A stretch of 64,000 bases of DNA, taken from contig CAJNAR010000144.1 in the NCBI GenBank assembly GCA_905220665.1, forward strand, positions 806,001 through 870,000, in the 5' to 3' direction. Within the stretch, counting starts at the first letter, position 1. Each line of letters begins with the position of its first letter. Under the pieces are notes generated by a model. The model worked only from the letters and a program-made list of their open reading frames with translations. It did not search any database and had not been told where the DNA came from. The position numbers and the translations under genes are program-made. This document shows positions 41,896 to 55,100 of this stretch, one piece after another. Origin of the DNA: Albugo candida (taxonomy: Eukaryota; Oomycota; Peronosporomycetes; Albuginales; Albuginaceae).

Positions 41896-42205
41896 GAAGA
41901 AAGCTTGTTCGTCCTTTCGGTGAGAGGTTTGCCGGGATATATATAGCTAGCTGGAAATAATTCGTGTCATCTATCCATCAAAATTGACTCCTCTCAAGGG
42001 AATCTATTGTCTTATTGAAAAAGGCAGAAGTGGCTACATTAAAAGAAGCTGAACGCTTGCCGTAATTTGATGCCGAAAAATGGTCGAAAAAAGAGGGAGT
42101 CTCTTTCGAAGTGACTATAAAATTTTTGTAAATATGACCAAATGTACCACGGGATTTGCTCTGTATCGTCTTGTGCGTGAGCATGTGATAATGAAAATGA
42201 AAAGA

Positions 42206-44027
42206 TCATGGTTGTGATGCTGGATTGCAACCATGAATCCAAAATGTTAATAAGAATAAGTCTTCTTCGCTCGATTCGAATGGCGAAATTTCATTCAGAA
42301 ACTTGGCGCTATCAAATATGACGAGGCGATCAGGAATAATTGTATATTCCTTTTCTAATTGGTTTTGAGCACGTGAGTCGGGTCGAAGGTGTAATACAGC
42401 ATTGGAGATTTCGGGGGAAGCGATACAATATATGCATGTGAGCTTGATTCCATTATCATTCGGCGGGTTACCACAATCACGTCGTAGTGGTTGTGTTTGC
42501 CCCTGACGGTACCGCTGAAGCAAGGTCGAATGCGGAAATGGTGCACAAAGCGTGCTGATAGACCGCAACCCCAGATTCGACGATTCGTGGCGCTTGCGAT
42601 TGATCTCAAAGGGAATTTTATACATCTGACAAAGTAACTCGCCTATAGCAGGGTAGTCGTTGTCACACGATTTTCTCTCCACAAAGCAGATTTGTGGTCG
42701 CTTTGGTTGCGTTTTCTCGCAAGTGAATTTCCGAGTCAAGTGCTGATCTCCTTCTACGGAACAATTTTCGAGGAACATGGCATTGGTAACCATTCTTTTC
42801 ACATCATTGTGCAGAAGCTGCTTCCACTCGTTTCCCATGTACCCATCGATAATCGCAATCCCAGAATCACTTAGCAATTGCAAGCAAGCTGTTGAAATCG
42901 TATCGTAATACTCTCCTTGGGTGTCGTCTGTATGAGCGATTAGCCTCGTATCATTTGCAAGTAGTAAATGCTTCTTTGAATTAATGCGCTGGATAATCGA
43001 GACCAGTTCTCGCGCAAACGCTTCCTGAAGCACTTGTGGCCATAAGATCTTCTCTGTATCTACATCCATAAATTCTCCTTGAGCTGCTCCTTTTTGTTTG
43101 ACATTGTTTAGCACATTCTCTCCTTTTTGAACTATTTTGGGCATCACTTCCATCAGTTCCGCCTCGTACATTGGATCTAAAAGTACTTCTTGCAGCGTTT
43201 TTGGGGCATGAACAAGCTCCTTTTTCGAGATCCCAGGGTAAATGAACTTTTGAAATTCATCTTTCTGTAATAGCTTTCCAAATAAACCATGATTCAGTAC
43301 GACAGATTGCCCCTTTTCGTTCCGCCCGCTTGCATTACATGCTTCCTTGAGTCGGCGCAACATTCTGGTCCATTTGAGCTCAGAGTCTTTCTCTTTCGTC
43401 ATTGATACAGCATCTTTCTCCGAGTAGATGCCTTGTCCTTTGCTAGCGCCAACTCCGTTCAGAAATCCTCTTGACACGGCCTCACCTCTTCTGTTTGAGC
43501 CAAAATTTTTGGCAGTTTTGTGGTCATCGTTGTGCAGCTGACGAAAGCGTTTGTGGGAGACTTTTGCTTCCTCATGACGATCCAGTTTTTCCAAAATTTG
43601 ACTTTTGCGATAGTGTCCCTAAATCTCATTAAGTCAGAAAAATGCGCTATTACACATGTAAATTGAACCTTTGGCCATTCGGGTGCTAAGGATACAGCAA
43701 TGTCGGCGTCCTGAAGCGCTTCTGTGAGCTGATTAAGATACATGCGCGCCGCTGCTCGATTGCTATAAATGAGCTAACGCACACATATCGATAACATTCA
43801 CAATTTTAGCTGACCGACTTACAGGATTATGAGGTTCCTGTATGATCGCTTGATTATAGTGGAAACACGCTGTCATGTAATCCTTCCTGCTAAAAGCAGC
43901 ATTTCCAAGCTGTCGTAATGTATCTACATCGGATCGGCATTATCACGGAATGTGTTTCTCACTCAGATAACAAAGTACCATCCTTTTGCGTCGGAATTCC
44001 GCAGTCGATAAAGCGGTGATCGATCAT
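42206..44027 (-). CDS. TPR protein with a degenerate prolyl-hydroxylase (PHD/EGLN)-like domain
   Basis: Four exons (44027-43979, 43923-43823, 43773-43669, 43618-42206) with introns of 49-55 nt give 555 residues. TPR motifs occupy the first 110 residues (LRQLGNAAFSRKDYMTACFHYNQAI, YSNRAAARMYLNQLTEAL, then WPKGHYRKSQ). A long linker leads to a domain starting GIAIIDGYMGNEWKQL and passing through RQGQTQPLRRDCGNPPNDNG. It then reads KLTCIYCIA and IPDRLVIFDSAKFLNEISP. This follows EGLN-type 2-oxoglutarate oxygenases. The HxD...H iron triad is not intact: RRD (464-466) or CGN stands at HxD, and Asn527 replaces the distal His. The 2-oxoglutarate-binding Arg is also not evident. It is probably a non-catalytic binding module. 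Confidence 0.82.
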
Positions 44028-44267
44028 AATCAAAGGTCACCGAGTGTCTCGTGTCTCTCGATCGGTCACACTTGAGAGATTTTCATATCAATAAGCGACG
44101 TGTGCTCAACGCATTCTATTTACGAAATACATGGAATATGTATGTTAGTGTCATGCATCCACGATTGTGAGCTACAAGCTGAGTAAAAGTGGCTATAAGG
44201 TTTCGTCTGATGCTCAAAGGTTGATTCAAGCTCTAATCGTAATGCTCAAAGTATCTTATCGCATGAA

Positions 44268-46352
44268 TTATGCCGAACATGCATACATCCCTTGCGCTTC
44301 GCGTTCCTCATCCTCACTGTCATTTGTAGCCGCATCGATGGACCGGTATTTTCCATCATCACGCTGACCGGAATGACCAAAACAATTCGTCACTGGCTGT
44401 AACCAGTGCTTCCAGTTGATGATGTAATTTTGCAATGAGGCACAAATGCTTTGGGTACTTTCCATTCGTATCATTTTATGCCCTTCGGAACTTGTTCCGG
44501 AATTGTTGAAGGAAGCTCCATCCGTCGATGAAAGTGAAGTGCCATCACTTTCTTTGTTTGCAGTTGGGAGAGAAGCAGGATGTAGCCCAAACAGTTTTGA
44601 CGCTCGTGCAGAGAAAACGATGCGAGCTCTAGATGCGGACTCTTTCCACTTTGACCCGGTCATGTACGACAGTTCCATATTCTGATCAACCTGTTCGATC
44701 TGTATCGAGGGGCCCAGGAGATAGACATCTGTACGCCACGGTGTTTGATACTCCAATTCACAGGCCGGTAGGTAGACGACAAGCTGATCAAGTTGTTTAA
44801 GCTGTCGCGCGAGTTCTGAGGTCGACCCTCCTCCAACTCCGTCAATCGAAATAGTCTCTTTGATGATATCTTCGACAAGAACTTGATACCAAATCGATCG
44901 ACTTTTTTGATTATAAATCGAGCCGATGGCCGGAAAAATAGCTCCATTTTTGACTTTGCACAGTTCCTTAGAAGCTGTAGAAGCCTCGCTATATACCGTC
45001 ACTCCTAGTGATTTTTCATCTGATATGAGCTTTTTTGCGTCTGCACTGGTTTCTGGCTTGCAACAAATCTGAAGAGATTCTTTGGGCTCTATCTTTCCAG
45101 GACGTCGAATCTCTTGCAAGAGACAATTATTGTCTGTCGGATCTGATTGAATGACGAATCCGTACTCTTCATTTTGTGTATCACCAGTGATAGTCATAGC
45201 GAGTCGAATCCAAATTTGACCATCTCGATTAAGAACGCGATAATTTGAAGCAAAGACAGTCCCAGGTTCCAGCTGCCCGATAACTTCGCCATCTATTCGC
45301 GCTTCTGAATTTATAGACAGACTTTTCTCCGCGTATACATTCCGATAGTAACGTTCAATAGCATCTAGATCTCGACTAGTGTCTTGTGATAAAAGCTCTG
45401 TGAACCCACCGCCAACACCCCAAGGAATTACTACTTGCTCCCCGGTGTTGACGTTTCTTTCCACGATCCAAACTGCTTTCGTGCTCCCGGAATTTTCATT
45501 TTGATCCTCTAGGGGGATTATGCTCAAATTCTCCTGTTTGACTGGTTCATCGCTTGTGTTTTGAATTTGGTCTGCTTCACACTGTATCTCTACTTCTAGC
45601 CACACTTGATCCTTAACAATCTTCCTCTCTAACAGCTTGACAACTTGAAACGGGCCCAACACACCTACACGTGGTGCTTGTAACATTGGAACGGCTCGAT
45701 ACGGTAAGCCTCCCTTCCAGTTTCTTCCAGATCGTGACGCTATATTCTGCACATATCGAGATCCAACCACGTTCGTACGACAGGAGTAATGAACTGGTGA
45801 GCCAATGATCGCAAAGGCCTCTTCAAACAAAGTTCCAAAGGGAATGACTGTCCATCCTGTTGTGCCATGAAAACTTTTAATTTGTAGCGCTATTTGTGTG
45901 TGATTATCGTTCCATTGACATTGTGTGGCTTCTATAACAGTATGCGGCTGTAATACTCGATGTGGTACTCTTGTATGAGGTTCCGGACTTTGACCAGTAA
46001 CAAACATCGGGATGCGAGAGATACGTAGAGGCTGCAAAGTATGCAAAAACACTGGAAAACTTGGCATTTTGAGTAAATTTCGGAAACAAATGATTGGAGG
46101 AGTTGTATTAGAAGGGTCGAAATCATGCGCGAGTGAAACTGGTATATAGCCATTCTTTTTATGATTGGAAAACGTGCCTTGTCGAATCTGAAGCCATATT
46201 TGAGAAGATAAATACAGAGTTTTCGAAGACGCAAAGTAAGCTCCACGTCGAAGCTCACCACATTTCTCAAACTTGTTTTCAGACGGGCTCGCATACACGC
46301 AAAGCGGGGCAGAATGCTTACCGCTACCGACGTACTGATACATGAACTCCAT
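44268..46352 (-). CDS. Unrecognised protein with repeated SH3-like segments
   Basis: A single exon encodes 694 residues without signal peptide or membrane helices. The chain repeats a loose pattern of a short beta-rich unit: V(T/V)Y/F...S...G.(L/V)..G..F......IW(I/L)Q(L/V). Examples are YASPSENKFEKCGELRRGAYF...IWLQI, then AEKSLSINSEARIDGEVIGQLEPGTVF...IWIRL. A third is VTVYSEASTASKELCKVKNGAIF...IWYQV. Spacing of roughly 80-100 residues and the G-x-(I/V)F...W core resemble SH3b-type repeats. The tail is acidic. I cannot name a family. SH3-like repeats usually bind peptides or cell-wall polymers; the absence of a secretion signal argues for an intracellular role. Confidence 0.75.
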   Translation of the reverse strand: MEFMYQYVGSGKHSAPLCVYASPSENKFEKCGELRRGAYFASSKTLYLSSQIWLQIRQGTFSNHKKNGYIPVSLAHDFDPSNTTPPIICFRNLLKMPSFPVFLHTLQPLRISRIPMFVTGQSPEPHTRVPHRVLQPHTVIEATQCQWNDNHTQIALQIKSFHGTTGWTVIPFGTLFEEAFAIIGSPVHYSCRTNVVGSRYVQNIASRSGRNWKGGLPYRAVPMLQAPRVGVLGPFQVVKLLERKIVKDQVWLEVEIQCEADQIQNTSDEPVKQENLSIIPLEDQNENSGSTKAVWIVERNVNTGEQVVIPWGVGGGFTELLSQDTSRDLDAIERYYRNVYAEKSLSINSEARIDGEVIGQLEPGTVFASNYRVLNRDGQIWIRLAMTITGDTQNEEYGFVIQSDPTDNNCLLQEIRRPGKIEPKESLQICCKPETSADAKKLISDEKSLGVTVYSEASTASKELCKVKNGAIFPAIGSIYNQKSRSIWYQVLVEDIIKETISIDGVGGGSTSELARQLKQLDQLVVYLPACELEYQTPWRTDVYLLGPSIQIEQVDQNMELSYMTGSKWKESASRARIVFSARASKLFGLHPASLPTANKESDGTSLSSTDGASFNNSGTSSEGHKMIRMESTQSICASLQNYIINWKHWLQPVTNCFGHSGQRDDGKYRSIDAATNDSEDEEREAQGMYACSA

Positions 46353-46944
46353 CTGATAATATTGCGATTGATTGAGGAATACGTGTACACTGCCAAAGAA
46401 TTACGAACTGTATCAGGTACACCACACTATTCTACAGTGTTCTTGGTAGAAGTAATGGAACTATGTCGTGCTTGTAATGGTAACAGTAAAAATATGCGTT
46501 TCTGAGTAGACTTATCGTCCAGCATACCAAGCATGCTTATCCATTGAATGTGCATTTTACTATGTGATCCTTCCTATTGAGTTGCTCATTTCGCCTGTCA
46601 ATAGTCGCATTCAAAGTTTATAACGGTAAATTAAGCCAACTTTCTCGGATGAAGAAACTCATCGTTCACTGTTGAGTCCTGCCGGCCTTAGATAGGAGGA
46701 TGTACTGCATAGAGCGGCTATACCATCTCACAATCTCGTAGCATTGCTGCTACCGCTCTGGAGATAGTACAAGGACCCTACAGGATGAGTCGAGAAGCAG
46801 TAGGTAATTTACCCTCCATCTGAGTCAACGCAATGACACACACTATCACTCTATCGATTCCTACGACTACATTATACGCGTTATAAACGGAGACATTATC
46901 ATTTTAGTACGGCGATATACACTATTCTATCAGCAAAAGGCATA
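46353..46944. promoter_or_regulatory. Divergent intergenic region before the HECT gene
   Basis: About 590 bases separate the two divergent starts. A plus-strand frame of 63 codons (46314-46505) overlaps the start of the minus-strand gene and has no recognisable domain. Nothing else was recognised. Confidence 0.3.
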
Positions 46945-49082
46945 ATGGTTACATCCGAATCTCTGTCGGATCTAGCACTGGTGCTTCTCATCATATTTCT
47001 ACTATCGATTTCGGTCGCTCTCTTATCACTGTTGCGATCACGTGCACATCAGCAAACCTCTGAGCGAGATTCTCAGTTCATGCGCATTTTCATCAATAGA
47101 ATATTTCAGACTGAAGCTGCGGAAAACACAACTCGATTAGATCTTGAGAGAAAGTAGGTGTCTTTAGACCATGTTGTACATTGACGTGTAGGGACTGACG
47201 TTTTGTCGTAGCGAGAAAAGCGAAATTCGGTGGAAATGTCAGATTTGCGAGTTTTCCAATAACAAAGAAACAGACTATTGTCTCCTTTGTGCTACGAAAC
47301 GTGGTCAAGGAGCCGAATATAGTATTCTTATGCCCAGTTGTAAAGCTGGTACAAGCACCGAATTCTCGACAATGAAAAACACCGCCAAAGCATCAGTGAT
47401 ATTTTCTAGCTCGGATCGGATATCGCTGGAGCAAAAAGCAGAGAAGCTCCTTCCACTGAATAGCCGACAAGAATACGCACGGTACATAAGGAATACTTGA
47501 TCACTCGTGACCTCTCTCATTTTCGTTTTGAAGGAAAAGAAATGAATGGGTTCGACAGATTAGTAATGATGGGACGGCAGCTTGGAAACGGCGAGATTTC
47601 TTACCCGTAAAAAAAGAAGAGAGTAGAACCTCAAAAACAAGAACAGGTTCAGATGAAACACAACCTAGCCGAGCTACTTTACTTCCATCGCTTACATCTG
47701 TCCCAGTGGGACCTTCGAGTGCGCTCACATCTTCTTTTGCTCTTTCAACAATATCGATGGAACGTGGCTCGCACGGATATATCACTCGACTTGTACGATC
47801 ATCCTCGAGTGGTGCGGCACGTCTGACATTTCAAAACGCTAAAGATGTAGATGCATCGACCACCACGCTAGGAAGATATAAGCTACAGGAAGCGGAACTT
47901 GTGAATCTTGAGCAGGGTCCATACGTGCCTTTTGGCAAAAAGCTCGAATGGTTCTTGGAGCAAATGCAGAGTCTCATAAAAAGCTGGGAACAAGGCCGGC
48001 TCAAAATGCGACTCCATCGAGAGAATATTCTAGTTGAATCAATGGAACAACTACTTTCCATTCTGCCAACTGATTTGCACTTCCCATTACGGATCGAGTT
48101 TATCGATGAGGTGGGTATTGACGCGGGCGGTCTTCAGCGGGAATGGTACGCTTTGCTGTTTTCGAAGATTTTGGACGAACAAGTTGGGCTATTTATTGTC
48201 TGTCATCGAGAAAATCAATCGCTCTGTTTAAATCCGAATTCGGAGGAGCATTCACCCGACCATTTATTATACTTTCGAGGCGTTGGTCGCTTAATTGGAC
48301 GATCTCTGCTTGATGGTTACACGATGCCTGCCAAGTTTGCTCTACCAATTCTCAAACATCTTCTCGGCGTTCCCATCACATTCTCCGACCTGCAGTATGT
48401 GGATCCAGAAGTGTACTCCAGCATGAAATGGATCCGTGACAACAATGGGATTGAGAGCTTAGAATTGACTTTCTCGGTCACTGAAATCCGATATGGTTCG
48501 CCAGTGGTGATTGATCTCAAGCCTCGGGGACGCGATATTGCAGTCACAGATGCAAATAAGATGGAATACCTGCATTGCCGACTCCGATACTTGACCCTAG
48601 ATCGGTATGCAAGCCAACTACAAGCGTTCTCTGAAGGGTTTCTCGAAGTAATTCCTCAAGAGAAACTTATGATTTTCGATTACCAAGAACTAGAGCTTGT
48701 AATGTGTGGATTACCACAGATACATGTCGATGACTGGAAGACCCACTCAGTAATTCATCCTCCCAACTTTGCCAATTCTGACGTCGTGCGGTGGTTTTGG
48801 GAAGTCTTACATGATCTAAATCAGGAAGAGCGTGCACGATTTCTACAGTTTTCTACCGGATCCTCCCGCGTTCCTGTACAAGGCTTTCGAGCATTGACCA
48901 GCTTTGATGGCAGGCTGTGTCCGTTTAATATTCGTCCAATAGCGGATCAATCTCGTGGTTTCCCCAAAGTGCATACCTGCTTCAATCGAATTGACCTTCC
49001 AGTGTACCAGTCCAAAGCAGAGCTGAAAAGCGCCATTGCAATGTTACTGCAGCTGCAATGGACAGAATTTAATATCGAGTAG
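46945..49082 (+). CDS. Membrane-anchored RanBP2-finger HECT ubiquitin ligase
   Basis: Three exons (46945-47153, 47212-47481, 47534-49082; introns 58 and 52 nt) give 675 residues. A single hydrophobic segment (LALVLLIIFLLSISVALLSLL) at about 10-32 is followed by a basic stretch. A RanBP2-type zinc finger lies at 77-96 (WKCQICEFSNN...YCLLC), a fold that often binds ubiquitin or RNA. A Ser/Thr-rich linker precedes a full HECT domain beginning LRIEFIDEVGIDAGGLQREWY. It contains HLLYFRGVGRLIGRSLLDG, and the catalytic cysteine is in HTCFNRIDLPVY at residue 642. It is an E3 ligase, probably on an internal membrane with the catalytic part in the cytosol. All splice phases agree. Confidence 0.9.
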
Positions 49083-49118
49083 AAGCGTGATTGTCGTGTG
49101 TAGGAAATACAATTCTAT

Positions 49119-52100
49119 TTACTGAATTATCTCAACGTCAATGTCGACTTGACAAAAGCTCAAACCATTGCGTAACGAGTCGGACAGAATTTCTGGCAAA
49201 TGCTGGGAACTGGGAAGCAGAACGTAATACGGGAACGGGTACTTTTCGAGGTACGGAATCATTTGAATGTTGCCATTTGAAAACTGCACGCGCTTTGTTT
49301 CCAAAATGCTATTACCAGCTGCCTTTCCGACTTGGCTTGATGGATGATCATCAACAATCAACAAAACAATCAGCTGGTTCTGTTCTGTGGCTTTTTCGAT
49401 CAGTTTCTTCACCGAAAGCCGTCCATCCGTGTCAAATCGACCATCCGATATCATGAAAACGATTTGCGTAAAGTCCGGGGCAGAAGCGGTTGACGAGGTA
49501 TTACATGCTTGTTCCTTTGCTGCTTGAAGCACATGAAGAATTGTATCGATTGTCTGAATCATATTCGTTCTCTTTTGTTGGAATCCAAATTGAGAAATGA
49601 TATACCCACCAGCATCATCGGTGAATGGCACATCAAATGCATGCAACAGCTGGAAGGTATGTCCAAACTTGACCACTGAAAGCTGACCGACTTCCAACTG
49701 CGATAGTGCTCTGCATAATGTCGTCATAGCTTCTAAAGCAAGTCGACCTGCCTGGTTATCCGCCATAGACTCGGAATCATCGATTGCGATCATAATTTGA
49801 TAAGCTCGTTTTGATGGTTTTGTACGACGCATCCAAATCTTATCCTTTCGAAAATGAGAAGCGATATACGGAATGACTTTCCGCATATTGATTCGCTTTC
49901 CAGTGCGATAATCTCCTTCCAGTTTCGCCCGTAGCATTGGCTCCAGTATCAGCCGAAGTTGCTCACACAAACGCTGTGAAGATGGCGAGGTGATAGCTTT
50001 ATACTTGCACCATAGCTCTACACCTCGAGATAGTTCCATAGAATCAGATTGAGACCAAGTCGATATCGATTCATCAAGTTCCTCGCGAAGGGTCTGAATC
50101 TCTATCTCGGTAGAGTCCATCTCATCTTCTGGGGTCAGTTCTGCATCTTGTGCCGCAGGGTCGATGCTCTGATGATACGAGTCGTGTCGTTCTTCCTCTA
50201 TACTTTGCTCATTTTCGCTGATATCCGTGCGCGTTGATTCGAAATTCCTCAGGTCTTGATTCACCTTATCTTCATTTGTGTCCCAATCCATCGGCGTGGT
50301 CGTGTCATTAGCCATGACAGCCTCAACGTCTGATTTGTCTTCTTCAAGATGCGGTGTGTCCGTTTTTTCCTCCTTTGATGTTGCATGACCTCCAGTGCCC
50401 GAGCCGTTCTCTTCTTTTTCATTCATTGTTTCTTCCTGTGCAGAGCCCGCATCATCCATTTGCAGCTCATTGTCGTTTGTGGGTGCAAGAGCAAATTGAT
50501 CACCTTCGCGTTCAATTGTTTCCTGGTCAGCATCCAGCTCAGCTTGCTTGAAATCTGTCGTCTGGGGTTGAAATGCGTCAAGATCTTCATTGGTAATCTC
50601 CCTTTCGATGCAATCCACTCGACGTTTCCAGTGTTCACGAGCAAGCTCTCGATTTTGGTAGGGATTTGGACCATTGCTTTCTTCCTTCGATAGATCCTTG
50701 GGCTGAGGTTGTTGCGGTCCATTGGAGCTAGAGAAGGCATCTGAGGTCCACTGATCGTTGCTTCCAATATCATTATTTCCGGTATTTGGCACGGGATTTT
50801 GGGCTTTATCGGAGGCATCCTGCTCTGCTTTTTCTTTATCCATTGTCTCCGGCAGCATCGTGTCATCCTTCTCTACGGATTGCCCTCCACATTGCCCAGC
50901 CGCTTCAGCTGCCGTTGAGTCGGAATTATCATTTTCACCGATATCCTCCGCATCCTCTTCTTGTTGGGTATCCATATCTCCTGAGCCAGCTGCTTTTGCC
51001 ATATCTTCACTTGTCAGATCTTGCTCGTCAGGTAAGATTGGTTTTTCCGCTTCCTGATCAACTTCGCTTGTTGCGTCTTGATCGATATCGGAATTGACAT
51101 CATTACCTTCTTGTGTATCTTCCTCGCAGTTCTCAGGTTCGCCACCATCCAATTCCATGTCTTCAGGTAGTTCTTCATCGACGTTGTCGGTCTCTATCTC
51201 TTCTGCATTATGCATTTCACTTTCTTCAAATTCCCCATGTTCCTTCTCGTAATCATCTTCCCAATCTGCATTGACAGCATCATCTTCGGTCAATTCGTCA
51301 ACGGGTTCTGTCTCCTCATTCTTCGATTCCGCTTCTTGGTTCTGTGCTTCACAAGCTTCATCCTTAGCTTCCGTGCCGTTGTTTTCTTGATCCTCATTTT
51401 TACCACGGATCTCATCTTCCATAGCCTGGGCGCCATCAGAGCGTGCATTTTCATCAAACTTCTCCTTCTCAGGATCAACGTCTTCATTGTCATCGTCAGA
51501 ATCTTCTCCCCACAGCTTATTGTCGACCAGATTCTCATCCTCCTGATCCACGTCACCCATTTCTCTATCCAGCTCCTCTCCGTCATCTTGCTCGTCTTCC
51601 TCTTCGTTGTCTTGATCTGGAGCATCCTGCATGGACCCTTCAAAATCATTTTCCATTTCCAACCCGGTGTCATCTGGAGGCTGTTTTTCTGCAGATTCTG
51701 TCTCATTCGTCACTGGATCATCTCGAAGTCCGAGTAACTGCTCTTCATCCTCAATCTGATCACTCACATCCTTCTTCCCTTCTCCTTGACCCATACCCGT
51801 GCCATCAAACTCCTTTCCAGCCTGCGTCTCACCGTCTTGTTCATTTTCGTCCTCTCCATCTTCCTCTTGTCCTCGGCAAAATCCATGCTCTAGTAAGTTC
51901 CGGAACACGCGAATGATGATGTAATTAAACTTGACCACTGCCTTATGAGTCAGGATATAATTCACCAAATATTGCCTGCTAATCAATTGGACCTGCACTA
52001 TGGAAGGCAGCAGAGCTTGCAACGTTGAAAGACTACTCTTCAAAGTATTTCTCAAGTGATTACTGGAGTCGTTCTGCGTCACTTTGTTGTACATTGACAT

Positions 52101-55100
52101 TAGCATACTTTCCAGTGTGTTGAGATGCTCGAGAATTTCCCCAATGCGCGCCTGAGAGATGTCACGCTCAAGTCTGTGCATCTGAGGAATTATTCCTTCT
52201 GGCTGGGTGACAGACTCACTCTCTTTCAGAGCCTGTACAGCCAGCAAGATTGTCTCTAATATCGAGTCGGACGCTCTTACGAAACGCTGAACGGTATCAT
52301 CACTTGCATCATCTTTCGTCATAATGGCTTTTGATGCCGATTTTCCCAACCATATCGACTCTTGTTCACTCATCTCTTCTACGTAGGGGATAAGCTCACC
52401 ATAGCCAAAAGATGGAATGATTCGTGCTCGTGTCGTCGTTTCTCGAAGCTTGCACAAACAGCTGAGCAAACTGTCGATACCTTTTGCGTTCTCAATCAAA
52501 ATGTCTCGTGATGGTGAGAATTGAGCGCTGACATTTGCCTCCAGCCTTTTGACTAATGCAAAGCCTTCCTGCAGAATCGACTTTATGGAATCTTTGGTCT
52601 CGCAAACGTACTCCGATGTCTCCATTGCGACATTAATCGTTGCTTCAAGTTCCCGCAGAGGTTGCTGAATATGCAAAATGGTCTCTTTCTGTCGAGCAAA
52701 CCATTTTGTAACCATACACAAATCCTCTCCTTCCTTTTCCAAATGTATGTCACACCACGTCTTTAATTCCCGAAATCGATCAAGAAACTCCACCAACTTG
52801 ACATGCCGTCGAGTTGTTTGGAGCAGTACTTGACGCTGCTGGAGACAGATATGAAGCATATTCTCCGAGTATCCACGCAATTGTATCACCTCATGCAATG
52901 AAAGATCGGACGAGTACGCTTTCGACACTCGAAATCGTAGAGCTGTCACTTGCTCAACAAGGCGATAGTAATATAGCTCAGCTCGATCCCAGCTCCATTT
53001 CAAAGCTTTGTAGATACCCTCGCCTTTAGCCAATTTGGAAGCAAGTGTACTGATGCTTTTGCTTTCAGACAAGTCAAGCTCGAGATGTTTGATTTTAGGA
53101 GCTTCCAGTGTAAATAGATGCAGCATACACTGCAGCTGTGATGGTAACTGTGCCATCAAATGTCGAAAACCGTGAGCTTTAAGCTCACCTAATAAGTCCA
53201 ATAACGCTTTTTTCTTGGCTCCTTTTGGTAGTCTATACGATCGATGCTCCTCAGCGTCACCTGTAGCCTTATTTGCCACAGCAGAAGCAGCCTCTTTGAA
53301 CTTTCTCAGTCGTTCAAAGATGCTAGCACAAAGCATCTCACACACAAAATGAACATTCTGGCGTTGTAAAACATGTTCGGCATCCATAATGTCGCGTTGT
53401 GTGTACTTGATCACCTTTCTGGTCAGCTTTGGGAGTTGAGATAAATATTGACATTGAGAGACATAACTATTGGAAATGTTAGTCATCCGATCGCTTGGAA
53501 TTGTAACTGGTGAGAGATGTATAATAGGCACGTCAGCCTCTGAGAGAAACTCTAAATCATGAGCGTCATGAAGCTCCTTCCACGTCACATCAATGGCTGT
53601 AAAGCCATCCGCTTGAGACACTTGACCATCCATTGCTCGATCCAAGAACGCTTGCATAGGACGAGCCAGTATGTCGTCCTCATATTCGCGACATAGCTTT
53701 GACAGCTTTCGATGAGACTTATCTGCCGATTCCTGGAGTGAGTAATACGTTTGTTCGTCCCAACGACAGAGTTTACAGAATTCGACAAGCTTTTTCTGAA
53801 TCCGAGCTTTCATACTATCCCACTCGTGCTTGATGAAGGGCCAATGCTGACTATAGTATCGACGCAAATGATACAAAATATTCTTTACCTTCCATGCATG
53901 CAGCCAGTTACTTTGCTTACGTTGGTCGATAGATATGCTACTAATTTCGACGTCAAGCTGATTGTAAAAGGAGTCTAACAGCGTCAGACGTTGTTGAAAC
54001 TGACCGAGCGAAGATGTACGAAGATACGCGTCGAGTGCATCAAAGAGATTGCAGAGCCATTCGTCCGTAGTTTCCTCAGCTGACGATGAAGCTAGAACCC
54101 AAACGCACCACGGAAGAACGTCCACAGATCGATATGTTTGAACATCTACATCACACTCTGCCTGCGATTTGTTATTGCCAGTAAGGATCGAATATAAATG
54201 TGGCCATGTCTGTTTCGCCGCAGACCGAAACTTTTGCTCACGAAGTTCTAAAAGCTGTGGCCACGAATGTAATTCTATTTGTCGCCATCGAGCCACAATT
54301 TGTGTCAGTGGTTGAAGCTCTTCCTTGATGGAGACTTGACTCGCAGCGTATGCTTCCCACTCTTGCGCTTTACGAAGCAACAATTGCACTGCTGATGAGG
54401 TTCGGCCCAAGGGCGAATCGATATCAAAATGTAATATTTGGATGGCAGTTGTCACGAGTTGCTGGAGAATTGCATGTTCCGGCCATTGTCGGAGCAAAGT
54501 CTGTAATTTGGTAAGCAATCGGAGGAGCGGTGAGGCGATGTGCATCATTTCTTTCACATTGGAATCCCGCTGAAATGCCTTCACATTAGAATTGTGATTC
54601 AATTCCGACTGACTGAGAATCGTAGTGAGATAAGTCAAATGAGCGATTTGTGTATCCAGACTCTTATCGCGAGGCATGTTGCCCACAACGTGACGCACCT
54701 TGTGCATCATTGTGAATGCGCGCATCACGGTATCCCGGTCAAGGTAGGAGACTGACTGTCTGGTTTCACCATACAATTGCTCATGATAAAAGCTGAAAAT
54801 CTCGATGGTAGCTAGATCCATAATACAGCTGGATGCCGTCCCTGAGGCTACATCTTCGTTGCATGCGGTGTCGTCATTTATACCGAAATCCTGACTGATG
54901 TAATCCGGATATTCCTTCCGGAATTCGGCTTCTTCCATAGCTTCATCGGACAGGATTTCGGTCGTGCGTAATTTGTATTTCATAAATGCGTTTTCTTCCT
55001 TCTCCTTTGCTTCGACTTCATCCTTTTTCAATTGCCAGAGCTTCAGAAAAGCATCAAACACAGCTCGCGCGTCTTTCAAGCACGTTTTTTGCCCACATTT

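Noticed and set aside
51210..51916. Long plus- and minus-strand frames across the acidic region of midasin
   Set aside because: They are antisense or out-of-frame shadows of the Asp/Glu-rich repeats (GAA/GAT codons).
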